Shown one piece after another: positions 33,232 through 43,657 of a stretch of 64,000 bases of DNA (the stretch's first letter is position 1; each line of letters begins with the position of its first letter). The notes under the pieces are model-generated. The model saw only the letters and a program-made list of their open reading frames with translations, searched no databases and was not told where the DNA came from. The stretch covers positions 186,001-250,000 of the forward strand of contig CAJFVJ010000003.1 of assembly GCA_904420445.1 (NCBI GenBank). Reading direction: 5' to 3'. This DNA is from Candidatus Adamsella avium. GTDB taxonomy: Bacteria; Cyanobacteriota; Vampirovibrionia; Gastranaerophilales; CAJFVJ01. Position numbers and translations under genes: made by a program.

Positions 33232-34840
33232 AAAAGTTTTTAACAGTTATTTAGGTGAAAAAAAATTCGGTGTGCATCTGGCACTAATTTCATCAATAGG
33301 TATTGCAACAATAGTTATATTATTGTCGCTTTTTTACCTTGATTTAACATCAAAATTGGATCTTTCTCACAAATTGGACAAAGAGTTTCTGAAACGAACT
33401 ATAACTGATATCGTAATAAACGATAACAACAAACTGATGGCAAAAGGTCAATATCAAAACTTCGAAGACGTCGCCACAAAACTAAAAAATAAAAACCTCG
33501 TAGAACAGGTCAGCTTCTTTAAAAAAGATAATCCTAATATAATTTGGTCTACAAACGAAAATCTTATTAAAAATAAAATTACTCTGCAAAAATATATGAA
33601 AGCAGCCGGAGATAATGAGAATACTATTCTCGTAAACACTGATACTAATATAATTTTTATCACTTTTCCAAAAACAAGTGATCTTAACATCACAAAATTT
33701 TTGAATATAAGCAAATTCGCAGTGCTTATAGTTCTCATAATCTCGCTTATAACAATAGCTATATTTGCAGAAAAAGTAGTTTCGCCTCTCAAGAATCTTT
33801 CTCAGCAGGCTGAATTCATATCAAAAGGAAACTTTGATAACTTCATCCCGAGAACAGGTTATCGGGAGATGAACCAGCTTGTAACTTCATTGAATATAAT
33901 GTCTTATGAATTGAAAAAAATATATATGTCTCTTGAAGAAAAAGTTAAACAAAGAACGCAAGAACTCGATACAAAAAACAAAGAACTCGAAAAAGTTTAT
34001 ACTGAACTCAAAGACACCCAGTCAATGATGGTTCACTCAGAAAAAATGAGATCACTTGGAGAAATGGTTTCAGGTATCACACATGAAATAAACAACCCCG
34101 TAAACTTTATACACGGCAATCTTGTCCACCTGAAAAATTATTCTCATGATTTGATTGAAATAATCGACAAGCTGAAAGAATATACAGAAAAACTTCCTGA
34201 GCAAGATAAAGAAGAAATATCTGCCCTTCTTGAAGAACTTGATTATGAATACCTCAAAGAAGACCTCCCGAAACTAATCGGCAGCTGTCAGGAAGGTACA
34301 GAAAGAACAAGAAACATTGTTATGGATTTGAAAAACTTCTCAAGAATGGAAGAGATGCTGATTTCAGAAATTAATGTAGAAAAAGAACTCCAGACAGCTC
34401 TGAATATCCTCCATAACAAATATAAAAATGTAATTGAAATACATGAAGAATTTTCTCATGTTCCAAACATCGAAGCCTACGGCGGACAATTAAACCAAGT
34501 TTTTGTAAACATTCTTGATAACGCAATAGGCGCCATCAAAGAAGTGAAGAAAACAGGTAATATTTATATAAGAACAAAACAGGAAGGTCAAAATGTCGTC
34601 ATAGAAATCCAGGATGACGGAAAGGGTATGACAGAAGAGCAAAAAGAAAAAATCTTTGAACCCTTCTTCACAACAAAACCTATCGGTTCAGGAACCGGTC
34701 TTGGAATGTCAATATCCTACAAAGTAATCTCAACTCATAACGGTAAAATAGATGTTAAGAGTAAATTGAACGAAGGAACAACTATCTCGTTGACTCTTCC
34801 GATAAAAATGGAAAAGAAACCTGAAAAAAAACAGGCTTAA
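33215..34840 (+). CDS. Membrane sensor histidine kinase with HAMP domain
   Basis: A 541-residue kinase. TM1 is at about residues 21-42, an extracytoplasmic sensor loop at 43-165, TM2 at about 168-188, HAMP at 188-243 (VVSPLKNLSQQAEFISKGNF), then a coiled coil. The phospho-acceptor is His290 in SGITHEINNPVNFIHGNL, a variant typical of cyanobacterial and delta-type kinases. The ATPase boxes are NQVFVNILDNAIGAI (N), DDGKGM (G1), FEPFFTTKP and GSGTGLGMS (G2). The start is GTG. It is followed 29 bp later by a response regulator, its probable partner. Confidence 0.9.
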   Translation: MLTKIKKVFNSYLGEKKFGVHLALISSIGIATIVILLSLFYLDLTSKLDLSHKLDKEFLKRTITDIVINDNNKLMAKGQYQNFEDVATKLKNKNLVEQVSFFKKDNPNIIWSTNENLIKNKITLQKYMKAAGDNENTILVNTDTNIIFITFPKTSDLNITKFLNISKFAVLIVLIISLITIAIFAEKVVSPLKNLSQQAEFISKGNFDNFIPRTGYREMNQLVTSLNIMSYELKKIYMSLEEKVKQRTQELDTKNKELEKVYTELKDTQSMMVHSEKMRSLGEMVSGITHEINNPVNFIHGNLVHLKNYSHDLIEIIDKLKEYTEKLPEQDKEEISALLEELDYEYLKEDLPKLIGSCQEGTERTRNIVMDLKNFSRMEEMLISEINVEKELQTALNILHNKYKNVIEIHEEFSHVPNIEAYGGQLNQVFVNILDNAIGAIKEVKKTGNIYIRTKQEGQNVVIEIQDDGKGMTEEQKEKIFEPFFTTKPIGSGTGLGMSISYKVISTHNGKIDVKSKLNEGTTISLTLPIKMEKKPEKKQA

Positions 34841-34869
34841 TTCTCTGTAGATAATGGGTATAAGAAAAA

Positions 34870-35889
34870 ATGAGCAAGCAGCAAACTTACAGTATATTAT
34901 TCCTAGATGACGATATAAATAATTTGGATTTGCTGAAAAATACTTTCAGTCAAAACTATACGGTATATACAGCACTGAATTATGATGAAGCGTTCTCTCT
35001 TCTTGAAGAATATCCGATAAATATAGTAATAACAGACTACAAACTTCCGCATCTCAACGGTGTTGAATTTTTGAAAGAAGTCTACGAAAAATATCCGGAT
35101 ACAATAAGAATACTCATAACAACTTATACCGACTCAGCTATTTTGATTGATGCTATCAACTCAGGTAAAATCAATCAGTTCATCAAAAAACCTTATAACC
35201 ATGAAGAACTTAAACAGATTATTGACTCGCTTGTTACCAAAAATAAACTGAAAATTGATAACATAAACATAATCAACAGCTATAACGAACTGTTTGCTGG
35301 AACCATCTCTGCTATTATCGAAGCACTTGATGCAAAAGATTCTTATACCCTGGGTCGCAGCAAAAGAGTTACATTCCTTGTCGTTCATCTTCTCAAACAG
35401 ATGAACCTCTCTGAAATAGAAGGCAGCAAAATATGCCTCGCTGCACTTTTGCACAATATAGGTATGATTGGAGTTCCTGAGAGTATTTTGAACAAAACAA
35501 CACCGCTGACTGATGAGGAATACGGTATCATCAAAAATCATGTAAACTACGGTATCTATATTCTCAAAGATATTAAACAGCTCGCTCCGGTTTTGGATAT
35601 TATCAAATATCACCACGAAAAATATGACGGAACAGGATACCCTTATGGCATAAAAGGCGACGAAATTCCTATTGGTTCCATGATTATAGCTATATCAGAC
35701 ACATACGACAGTATAATTTCAAACAGACCATACAAAGAAAAACTAAGCCATGATAAAGCTCTTGAAATTATAAAAGAAATGTCAGGGACTCAATTTAATC
35801 CGGCAGTCGTTGATGCCTTTCTGCAAATTCCTGCGGATGTCTTTGATAAGCTGAATAACCTCGATGCAGACCCTGATGACCTGTTATAA
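34870..35889 (+). CDS. Response regulator with degenerate HD-GYP domain
   Basis: A 339-residue protein. The receiver domain spans residues about 7-122 with acidic pocket DDD and phospho-site Asp56 (VITDYKLPHLNG). The HD-GYP domain spans about 140-335. Some metal ligands of active enzymes are kept: His224, His248-His249, Asp277, and GYP is intact at 256-258. But the HD pair is His195-Asn196 (LLHNIGMIG instead of LLHDIGKIG), and the usual TRGHS His is Arg163 (TLGRSKRV). It is therefore probably not a normal c-di-GMP phosphodiesterase; it may be a binding or signalling protein. It forms a pair with the kinase upstream, next to flagellar genes and a PilZ protein. Confidence 0.88.
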   Translation: MSKQQTYSILFLDDDINNLDLLKNTFSQNYTVYTALNYDEAFSLLEEYPINIVITDYKLPHLNGVEFLKEVYEKYPDTIRILITTYTDSAILIDAINSGKINQFIKKPYNHEELKQIIDSLVTKNKLKIDNINIINSYNELFAGTISAIIEALDAKDSYTLGRSKRVTFLVVHLLKQMNLSEIEGSKICLAALLHNIGMIGVPESILNKTTPLTDEEYGIIKNHVNYGIYILKDIKQLAPVLDIIKYHHEKYDGTGYPYGIKGDEIPIGSMIIAISDTYDSIISNRPYKEKLSHDKALEIIKEMSGTQFNPAVVDAFLQIPADVFDKLNNLDADPDDLL

Positions 35890-37926
35890 TCAGCGTTTAT
35901 AAATTCTCATATAATTCCAATAAGATCTGAACACTTTCTTCACATAATTTTGCGTTTCAGGATAAGGAATATTCTCAACAAACTCATCTATATCCAGATT
36001 ATAATCATTTTTATCTATCCATCTCTGAACAGACCCGTATCCGCCGTTATAAGATGCAACGGCAAACGCCATATTTCCGTTGAATTTATTTTTCAAAAAA
36101 CTTAAATATGTCGTCGAAAATCTTATGTTTGTATCAGGTTTTAACAACTCGGCAGGAGCAATTGGCGGCAGTTTGTTCCACTTTGCAACATCATTTGCAG
36201 TACCTGGCAAAATCTGCATAAGACCATAAGCATTAGCAGAACTGATTGCACTTGGATTAAAATGACTCTCCTCTCTCATCAATGCTATCACCAAATAAGG
36301 GTCAATCTTGTGATATCTTGCTGAATTATTTATCTTCTCTGCATAATGAACAGGATATCCAAGCAGCCATATAATACTCTTCTTCTCAGGCTTTTCTTCA
36401 ATATCATCAAGATATGTCCTTGCATAGAAGCAAGACGAAGCGCCCTGCCCCTTTTTCAATGCGGCTAAACTGAGAAAAATTTTATCCTTATCATCAATAA
36501 GCAAAATAGTGTCAAAATCATCAACAACAGCCAGTTCAGAAATAAAATTCCCGTACTCTGATTTCAGCTCCTGCGCTGTTTGCTTCATAGAATCAACAAA
36601 CAAATCTTCATCTATATTCTCAAAATACGCTGATTTCCACATAAAATCATTCCGCCCCTCAAGTGCGCTTTTTCTGCCAAAAGCACGAAGAGCATAATAA
36701 CTATCAGGATAATCAGTAATTACTCTGCGATAAAATCCGATTGCCTCTTTCTTCTTATTCAGTTTTTCTTTTATCTTCCCGCTCCAGAACAAAACAGCAG
36801 GTGACGCTTTGGTGTTTTTATATCTGTCAATATGAGTTGATGCAAGCTCTAAAGCTCCGACATAATCCCCATTTTTATACCTGTCAAAAAATAAATTCCA
36901 TAAAGATTCTGATGAATAATCCCCATGAGGATACTTATCTGCGATTATCTTATATGTCTTCAAAGAAGAAATTTCTGACTCCCTCAACGCCCTGTTGTAT
37001 AAAGCATAATCATGAGCCTTCTTTCCTGATGTTATATCACACAGGTGGCTCCAGCTCATCAAAGAGGAGCGCCCGTCAAGACGCACATATAAATTCATCA
37101 TCTCTTCGAGTTCTTTTTCACTCAAATAAGACGCATAATTTCTAAGCCCGTTTTCGATTACGGCAAAAGCCTGCTCTTTTTCCCCTGCTGCAAAAAGAGC
37201 TTTCACCTTGTAATACCATGAATTTTTTATCGCCGCAGCTGCGAGATAAGGTATCGCCTCCTGATATGAATGCGCATGATATAATGCAGCACCGTAATAT
37301 AAATTCTCTTCTTTCGAAAATCCTGAGGAATATTTCGAAAGTTCCTTTATGCACTCGCCTGCAAAAATACCTGATGGTGACTCTTTCAAATATTCAAAGA
37401 AATATCCCCTTGATTTCTCCGGATTTTTTTCTTTTTCAGCTACTCCCAAATAATAATTTGCACCTATTGCATATTTTTCATTCGGATATTTTTTGATTAA
37501 AACATCGAACTCTTTTTCTGCCTGCTCATATTTTTTCTGACGCATATACAACTGTCCGAGGCGATATCTCGTAACCGGCACAAGTTTTGATTTGCTGCGT
37601 TCAAATAAAAGCTGCTTGTATTTTTTTTCGGCACCTCTTTCATCAGAGAGTTTTTCAAGACACTGCGCCTGATGAAATAATCCGCCTTCATAAGCTGCAT
37701 AAGCTCCTGAAACAAGTTGGTATGTATCGTACGCCTTCTTATACTCCCCGGTTTTTTCAAAAGACAAAGCTTGAGAATAAAACTCCCTATTCTGCTCCTG
37801 AGTGTTAAGAAAATTCAAAAAAGAAAACTTTTTTACAACTCCGGGGGTAATTTGTATAAACCCGCCCGCTGCGATTATGAGAATCATAACGCATATTAAT
37901 ATCGTAAAAAAGTTTTTCTTTGTCAT
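35890..37926 (-). CDS. slt: Soluble lytic murein transglycosylase (Slt-like) with TPR repeats
   Basis: A 678-residue cell-wall enzyme. An N-terminal hydrophobic helix (FTILICVMILIIAAGGFI) exports or anchors it. Residues about 50-480 are TPR/helical repeats forming the Slt superhelix. The C-terminal SLT domain has the catalytic glutamate in ALMREESHFNPSAISSANA, followed by YGLMQILPGTANDVAKWN and VASYNGGYGSVQRW. It cleaves peptidoglycan glycan strands to 1,6-anhydro products. Second in an operon after thrS (4 bp between). Its stop abuts the end of the convergent HD-GYP gene with no gap. Confidence 0.92.
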   Translation of the reverse strand: MTKKNFFTILICVMILIIAAGGFIQITPGVVKKFSFLNFLNTQEQNREFYSQALSFEKTGEYKKAYDTYQLVSGAYAAYEGGLFHQAQCLEKLSDERGAEKKYKQLLFERSKSKLVPVTRYRLGQLYMRQKKYEQAEKEFDVLIKKYPNEKYAIGANYYLGVAEKEKNPEKSRGYFFEYLKESPSGIFAGECIKELSKYSSGFSKEENLYYGAALYHAHSYQEAIPYLAAAAIKNSWYYKVKALFAAGEKEQAFAVIENGLRNYASYLSEKELEEMMNLYVRLDGRSSLMSWSHLCDITSGKKAHDYALYNRALRESEISSLKTYKIIADKYPHGDYSSESLWNLFFDRYKNGDYVGALELASTHIDRYKNTKASPAVLFWSGKIKEKLNKKKEAIGFYRRVITDYPDSYYALRAFGRKSALEGRNDFMWKSAYFENIDEDLFVDSMKQTAQELKSEYGNFISELAVVDDFDTILLIDDKDKIFLSLAALKKGQGASSCFYARTYLDDIEEKPEKKSIIWLLGYPVHYAEKINNSARYHKIDPYLVIALMREESHFNPSAISSANAYGLMQILPGTANDVAKWNKLPPIAPAELLKPDTNIRFSTTYLSFLKNKFNGNMAFAVASYNGGYGSVQRWIDKNDYNLDIDEFVENIPYPETQNYVKKVFRSYWNYMRIYKR

Positions 37927-37930
37927 AAAA

Positions 37931-39844
37931 CTAAATCTCTGAGTTAAGTTTCGCTATGAATTCATCAACTCCAAACACACCGATTTGTCCCTCGCCTCGT
38001 TTTCTTACGGCAACTTTGGACTCGGCAATTTCTTTATCGCCCATCACAAGCATATAAGGAACTTTCTTGTTCTGTGCTTCTCTGATTTTGTAGTTCATAC
38101 TTTCGCTGCGGTCATCAACTCTTGCTCTGATATTCTGTGCTTTCAGCTTTTTCAAAACTTCATAAGCATAATCAGCATGTCTGTCTGCTATCGGAATAAT
38201 TGTTACCTGCTCGGGAGCTAACCAGAGCGGGAACGCTCCTGCATAGTGCTCTATCAAAATACCTACAAATCTTTCTATAGACCCGAGGACAACTCTGTGT
38301 ATCATTACAGGAGTTTTCAACTGACCGTCTTTATCCTGATATTTGATATCAAAACGCTCAGGAAGGTTAAAATCAAGCTGAATTGTTGCACACTGCCATA
38401 TACGACCTATTGCATCTTTCAGTTTGAAATCTATCTTCGGTCCGTAAAATGCTCCGTCGCCTTCGTTGATATCATATTTCAATCCTCGTTTATCAAGAGC
38501 TTCTTTCAAACCAGCTTCTGCTCTTTCCCAGTTTTCGATTGTTCCCGTGAAGTCATCAGGACGGGTTGAAAGTTCAACTTCATAAGTCATACCGAATTTT
38601 TTGAGAATATCATCAACAAAATCTATAATATTATTTATCTCATCAACAAGCTGCTCAGGTGTCAGGAAAATATGGGAATCATCCTGAGTAAATCCCTGAA
38701 CACGGGTCAACCCCTGCAAAGCACCCGAACGCTCTTTTCTGTAAACAGTTCCCAACTCAGCCAATCGCAAAGGCAAATCACGATAGCTGTGTCTGTTTGC
38801 CTGATAAATCAATATATGAAAAGGACAGTTCATCGGCTTCAGGACAAACTCTTCTTCCTCTGAGGTGATGAAGAACATATTGTCTTTATAATGAGCCATA
38901 TGTCCTGAGATTTCCCAAAGCTTCGATTTTGCTATGTGAGGGGTATAAACGATATCATACCCTCTTTTTCTGTGTTCAGAACGCCAGTAATTCTCGAGCT
39001 GCTCACGAACAACCCCGAGATTAGGATGCCAGAGCACCAAACCAGCGCCGACTTCTTCTCTTACGCTGAACAAATCAAGCTGTGTACCGAGTTTTCTGTG
39101 ATCTCTCTTTTGAGCTTCTTCAAGCTGAGTAAGATAAGCATCGAGTTCTTTCTGAGAGAAAAATGCCGTTGCATAAATTCTTTGAAGCATTTTATTATGC
39201 TCATCACCTCTCCAGTAAGCACCCGCAACGTTCAAAAGTTTGAATGCCTTAATCGGCTTTGTGCTCATCAGATGAGGTCCCCTGCAAAAATCATTCCAGA
39301 GAATTTTTCCGTCTTTATCTTTTGTATAATACAAAGTCGGTGCTTCGTTCTTATGCTCTTCTATCAGCTCTGCTTTATAAATCTCACCCTGTTCTCTGAA
39401 TTTTTTGATTTCAGCATCAACATCTTCTATTTTATGCTGTTCAAAGAAGAGTTCGTTTTTCAAAATTTCATGCATTTCTTTTTCGATAGCTTCAAGGTCT
39501 TCAGCGTTCAGTGTATGACCGTCTATATCAAAGTCATAATAAAAACCGTTCTCTATACTCGGCCCGATTGCAAGTTTTGCATTCGGGAAAAGATTTTGTA
39601 CTGCCTGCGCCATAATATGAGCTGTTGAGTGTCTCAAAACGCTCAAGGCCTCAGTATTTGAAGATGTCAAAATTTCAAGCTTATCTTTATCCTGAAGAGT
39701 AGCGGTTAAACCTGTTATCTCACCGTTTACCTTAGCTGCAACTGCATTTTTTGCTAAACCTTGACTGATTTTTTGAGCCACTTCATAGGCTGATGGATTT
39801 TTTTCAAATTCTAGGACACTATTATCCGGTAAAATAACCTGCAT
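37931..39844 (-). CDS. thrS: Threonyl-tRNA synthetase
   Basis: A full-length 637-residue enzyme. The TGS domain is at residues 1-60. The editing domain (about 65-225) has the HSTAHIMAQAV metal motif. The class II catalytic core contains MNCPFHILIYQ with the zinc Cys, YRKERSGALQGLTRVQGFTQ (motif 2) and MIHRVVLGSIERFVGIL (motif 3). The anticodon-binding domain (VTIIPIADRHADYAYEVL) is at the C terminus. AGGAG lies upstream. I see no T-box leader in the 176-bp gap to tyrS. Confidence 0.97.
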   Translation of the reverse strand: MQVILPDNSVLEFEKNPSAYEVAQKISQGLAKNAVAAKVNGEITGLTATLQDKDKLEILTSSNTEALSVLRHSTAHIMAQAVQNLFPNAKLAIGPSIENGFYYDFDIDGHTLNAEDLEAIEKEMHEILKNELFFEQHKIEDVDAEIKKFREQGEIYKAELIEEHKNEAPTLYYTKDKDGKILWNDFCRGPHLMSTKPIKAFKLLNVAGAYWRGDEHNKMLQRIYATAFFSQKELDAYLTQLEEAQKRDHRKLGTQLDLFSVREEVGAGLVLWHPNLGVVREQLENYWRSEHRKRGYDIVYTPHIAKSKLWEISGHMAHYKDNMFFITSEEEEFVLKPMNCPFHILIYQANRHSYRDLPLRLAELGTVYRKERSGALQGLTRVQGFTQDDSHIFLTPEQLVDEINNIIDFVDDILKKFGMTYEVELSTRPDDFTGTIENWERAEAGLKEALDKRGLKYDINEGDGAFYGPKIDFKLKDAIGRIWQCATIQLDFNLPERFDIKYQDKDGQLKTPVMIHRVVLGSIERFVGILIEHYAGAFPLWLAPEQVTIIPIADRHADYAYEVLKKLKAQNIRARVDDRSESMNYKIREAQNKKVPYMLVMGDKEIAESKVAVRKRGEGQIGVFGVDEFIAKLNSEI

Positions 39845-39956
39845 CTTCTGCTCCTCTTTTTCATAAAATTAACTGTATATCCGATAAAAAAATTTTATCA
39901 CCGACAAAAAATAATGGCAAAATTTAAAATCAACGGTAAAAATTTCGTAATTATAT

Positions 39957-39984
39957 TTGCACTAAAATATTTAAGCGTTAAAAT
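39957..39984 (+). promoter_or_regulatory. Promoter of tyrS
   Basis: TTGCAC (39957-39962), 16-bp spacer, TAAAAT (39979-39984), about 37 bp before the tyrS start. It is a plausible housekeeping promoter in the thrS-tyrS divergent gap. Confidence 0.5.
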
Positions 39985-40020
39985 AGATAATCAACTATTA
40001 GTATTTTTAGGGTAAAACAG

Positions 40021-41262
40021 ATGGAAGTTGCAAACAAAATCAATCAAAAGTTTATAGAACAGGCAAAATTTATTGCAAGAGGAACAGAAATTCTCCCGGG
40101 AGGAGTTCTTGAACTTGCAAAAAAATTGGAAAAAGCTGAAAAAAATAATAAACCTCTCCGTGTAAAACTCGGACTTGACCCGACTCGTCCTGATTTGCAC
40201 CTCGGCCACAGCGTTGTAATGAGAAAGCTCAAACAATTTCAGGATGCAGGGCACAAGGTTGTTCTGATTGTTGGCGGTGCAACTGCAATGATAGGTGACC
40301 CTTCTGGAAAATCAGAAACAAGACCGAGCCTCTCAAAAGAACAGGTTGAAACAAATGCAAAGACCTATTTTGAGCAGATGAGCAAAATTGTTGATATCGA
40401 TAAAGCAGAAGTCCACAACAACGCAGACTGGCTGCATCCGATGAAACTTGCTGAACTTTTGAGATTAGCCTCAAATGTTACAGTTGCTCAGATGATGGCA
40501 CGTGATGATTTTGCAAAACGTTATGCAGAGGGAAAACCAATCAGCGTGCATGAATTTTTCTACCCGCTTCTGCAGGCTTATGACTCTGTTGAAATAGACG
40601 CAGACATCGAACTGGGAGGAACAGACCAGAGATTTAACGTGTTGATGGGAAGAGAAATCCAGCTTGCTTACGGCAAAGAAGACCCTCAGCTTGTTATGCT
40701 TCTACCTTTGATTGAGGGTACAGACGGGTTGGTCAAAATGTCAAAAACTTATCCGGAACACTGTATAAGCCTGACAGAAGACCCGAATAATATGTATGGC
40801 AAACTCATGTCAATACCTGATAGTCTTATTCTCAAATATTATGAACTTCTCACTGATATCCCGACGGAAAAACTCAATGAAATCAAATTACTGCTGGAAA
40901 AATCATCAACAAACCCGAGAGATATAAAAATGCAGCTCGCTTATACAATCACCGAATTATATAACGGAGCTGAGGCAGCAAAAAAAGCTCAGGATAACTT
41001 TGTTAACGTAGTTCAAAATAAAGGAATTCCTGAAGATATCCACTCTGTAGAAACAGAAGAAGGCAAAATGCTCGTTGATGTAATTCTTGACTGCGGATTT
41101 GTAAAGAGCAAAGGCGAAGCAAAACGACTCATACAAGGCGGGGGAGTCAAATTAGATGAAGAAAAAGTTAATGATATTATGAAAAAAATTATGTTTTCGA
41201 CAAAAAATGAGGTAATATTACAAGCAGGGAAAAGAAATTTTGCAAAATTGCTGAAAAAATAA
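40021..41262 (+). CDS. tyrS: Tyrosyl-tRNA synthetase
   Basis: A 413-residue class I synthetase: HIGH-type motif LHLGHSVVM near residue 60, KMSKT near residue 240, and a C-terminal S4 RNA-binding domain (GFVKSKGEAKRLIQGGGVKL). The length, the HLGHS form and the VKMSKTYPEHCI stretch place it in the shorter TyrS group typical of cyanobacteria-like and many anaerobic bacteria. The gene is followed 21 bp later by ilvB. Confidence 0.95.
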   Translation: MEVANKINQKFIEQAKFIARGTEILPGGVLELAKKLEKAEKNNKPLRVKLGLDPTRPDLHLGHSVVMRKLKQFQDAGHKVVLIVGGATAMIGDPSGKSETRPSLSKEQVETNAKTYFEQMSKIVDIDKAEVHNNADWLHPMKLAELLRLASNVTVAQMMARDDFAKRYAEGKPISVHEFFYPLLQAYDSVEIDADIELGGTDQRFNVLMGREIQLAYGKEDPQLVMLLPLIEGTDGLVKMSKTYPEHCISLTEDPNNMYGKLMSIPDSLILKYYELLTDIPTEKLNEIKLLLEKSSTNPRDIKMQLAYTITELYNGAEAAKKAQDNFVNVVQNKGIPEDIHSVETEEGKMLVDVILDCGFVKSKGEAKRLIQGGGVKLDEEKVNDIMKKIMFSTKNEVILQAGKRNFAKLLKK

Positions 41263-41283
41263 AATACAACAGTGGAGATAATG

Positions 41284-43023
41284 ATGAGCACGGAAATAAT
41301 GCAGGAAACAAAAACAGAAAAGCTCACTGGAGCAAAAATATTCTTAGAATGTCTTAGAGAAGAAGGCGTAGACGAAATTTTCGGATACCCGGGCGGAGTA
41401 ATCCTCAACATCTATGATGAGTTATATAACTGTGATTTTATCAAACACTATCTCGTAAGACATGAACAGGCAGCCGTGCATGCCGCTGAAGGATATGCAA
41501 GAGTGACGGGACGCCCAGGAGTTGCTTTAGTAACATCAGGACCTGGTGCATGTAATACTATTACTGGTATTGCAAATGCCTACTATGACAGCTATCCGCT
41601 CGTTGTATTCACAGGTCAGGTAGCATCAAGCCAGATAGGCAACGATGCTTTTCAGGAAGCAGATATTGTCGGGATTACTCGTTCTTGCTGCAAACATAAC
41701 TATCTGGTCAAAAATGTCAAAGACTTACCACGTGTTATCAAAGAAGCTTTCCATATTGCAACAACAGGGAAACCCGGTCCTGTTGTCGTAGATCTGCCAA
41801 AAGATATTTTGACGGCAAAAATGGAATTTCACTATCCTGATAAGATAGACTTACCGGGGTATAACCCCAAATATGACGGTCACCCCATACAGTGCAAAAA
41901 AGCATTGAAATTATTATGCGAAGCTGAAAGACCCGTCATCATCTCAGGAGGAGGTATCATCCACTCTGATGCCGCTGAAGAAATCACAGAATTATCTCAA
42001 AAACTTGGTATCCCTACAGCAACAACGCTTATGGGAATAGGTACATTTCCGCAGGATGATGAGCTTTCTTTAGGAATGCTCGGTATGCATGGAAATTATT
42101 GGGCAAACCTCGCAGTAAGCAGCTGTGATGTATTGTTTGCAGTAGGAACAAGATTTAACGACAGAATAACAGGGTGTTTGAAACGCTTTTGCAAAGATGC
42201 ACAGGTTATTCACGTTGATATAGACCCCTGTTCAATCAGCAAGAACGTACCTGTTGACATTCCTATCGTAGGTAACGCAAAAAATGTTCTTAAAATTATG
42301 CTCAAAGAATTTGAAACAGGCAAATACAACCCTCAAAAAGAAATAAAAGAAGTGTGGTTATCACAGATTAATGCCTGGAAAGAAAAACGAGCCATGCCAG
42401 TTATTCACTCTGATAAGATTAATCCTCAGACTGTTATTCAAAAGATTTATGAAAAAACAAAAGACAAAGATGCAATCATTGCAACAGAAGTCGGTCAACA
42501 TCAGATGTGGACTGCCCAGTTGTATAAATTCAATAAACCCCGCCAGCTGATTACCTCAGGAGGTCTCGGGACAATGGGCTTTGGTTTTCCTGCCGCAATG
42601 GGAGCACAAATAGGAAAAAAAGACAAACTAGTCTTCAACATAGCGGGAGATGGCAGCATACAGATGAATATACAGGAGCTTATGACCTGTATAGACTACA
42701 ACATACCAGTTAAAGTTGCCATTATCAACAACGGTTACCTCGGTATGGTCAGACAATGGCAGGAAAAACTCTACAACAAACATTATTCTCAAACACACAT
42801 CACAAGCCCTGATTTTGTAAAACTTGCAGAAGCTTACGGCGCACTGGGTTTGAGAATAACAAAAGAAGAAGAAATTGATGAAGCTCTAGATAAAGCTATT
42901 GCATACAACGGACCTGTCCTGATGGATTTTGTCGTAGAGCCTTTTGAGATGGTTTATCCCTGGGTTCTTGCAGGAAGCCCTCTCAATAAAGTTCTTCTCT
43001 CAAATGATAGTCCGATTGCTTAG
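41284..43023 (+). CDS. ilvB: Acetolactate synthase large subunit
   Basis: A 579-residue thiamine-diphosphate enzyme that condenses two pyruvates (or pyruvate and 2-oxobutyrate), the first common step of valine, leucine and isoleucine synthesis. [15 protein letters not shown] and the catalytic glutamate in [15 protein letters not shown] are at the N terminus. [19 protein letters not shown] is the TPP/Mg motif. The start is ATG 41284 with GGAG 6 nt upstream; GTG 41272 and ATG 41281 are in frame but less well placed. Confidence 0.95.
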   Translation: MSTEIMQETKTEKLTGAKIFLECLREEGVDEIFGYPGGVILNIYDELYNCDFIKHYLVRHEQAAVHAAEGYARVTGRPGVALVTSGPGACNTITGIANAYYDSYPLVVFTGQVASSQIGNDAFQEADIVGITRSCCKHNYLVKNVKDLPRVIKEAFHIATTGKPGPVVVDLPKDILTAKMEFHYPDKIDLPGYNPKYDGHPIQCKKALKLLCEAERPVIISGGGIIHSDAAEEITELSQKLGIPTATTLMGIGTFPQDDELSLGMLGMHGNYWANLAVSSCDVLFAVGTRFNDRITGCLKRFCKDAQVIHVDIDPCSISKNVPVDIPIVGNAKNVLKIMLKEFETGKYNPQKEIKEVWLSQINAWKEKRAMPVIHSDKINPQTVIQKIYEKTKDKDAIIATEVGQHQMWTAQLYKFNKPRQLITSGGLGTMGFGFPAAMGAQIGKKDKLVFNIAGDGSIQMNIQELMTCIDYNIPVKVAIINNGYLGMVRQWQEKLYNKHYSQTHITSPDFVKLAEAYGALGLRITKEEEIDEALDKAIAYNGPVLMDFVVEPFEMVYPWVLAGSPLNKVLLSNDSPIA

Positions 43024-43039
43024 TTAGGAGTAAAACAAA

Positions 43040-43564
43040 ATGCGTCATACTTTATCTATATTAGTAAAAAACGAAGCCGGTGTATTATCAAGTATATCAG
43101 GTCTTTTCTCGGGCAGAGGTTACAACATAGAAAGTCTTACCGTTGCTCCTACTATAGACAACGCTTTCTCGAGAATAACCATTGTTACAACCGGAGATAA
43201 TGCAGTAATCGAACAGATTAGCAAGCAGCTCAACAGATTGATTAATACAATCAAAGTCGTTGAACTATCTGGCGATGACTGCATCGATAGAGAACTAATC
43301 TTGTGCAAAGTTACGGCTAAAGATGAAGACCGTTCCGAAATTCTGCGTATTGCAGAAATTTTCCATGCACAAATAATCGATGTTTCACCCAAAACTTATA
43401 CAATAGAAGCAATCGGCGACAACAGACAAATAACCTCTTTGATAGAACTCCTTCGTCCTATTGGTATCAAAGAAATAGTCCGTTCAGGAAAAGTCGCAAT
43501 CTCAAGGGAAAATCAGTTTATCAGCCTCAACCAGAAACTAGGCATAGGCGCTACAGATAAATAG
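43040..43564 (+). CDS. ilvN: Acetolactate synthase small (regulatory) subunit
   Basis: A 174-residue regulatory subunit with an N-terminal ACT domain (HTLSILVKNEAGVLSSISGL, FSGRGYNIESLTVAPT) that binds valine for feedback inhibition, and the ALS_ss_C-type second domain. Length is standard for the bacterial IlvH/IlvN long form. It lies 16 bp after ilvB with TTAGGAG upstream. Confidence 0.95.
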   Translation: MRHTLSILVKNEAGVLSSISGLFSGRGYNIESLTVAPTIDNAFSRITIVTTGDNAVIEQISKQLNRLINTIKVVELSGDDCIDRELILCKVTAKDEDRSEILRIAEIFHAQIIDVSPKTYTIEAIGDNRQITSLIELLRPIGIKEIVRSGKVAISRENQFISLNQKLGIGATDK

Positions 43565-43572
43565 TATTCATT

Positions 43573-43600
43573 AATTTTTGTTAATATCATAACAAAAATT
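43573..43600 (+). terminator. Weak AT-rich hairpin after ilvN
   Basis: Perfect 11-bp stem AATTTTTGTTA with TAACAAAAATT, 6-nt loop ATATCA, 8 bp after the ilvN stop. Only two G-C pairs and a short following T run, so it is a weak terminator candidate. Confidence 0.4.
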
Positions 43601-43657
43601 TTGCTTCATCTGTTTTGTATAAACAGTTTACTTTAATATGCGGATTATGAATATATT

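Noticed and set aside
39845-40020. T-box leader for thrS or tyrS
   Set aside because: No T-box sequence, specifier loop or terminator/antiterminator pair is visible in the 176-bp gap.
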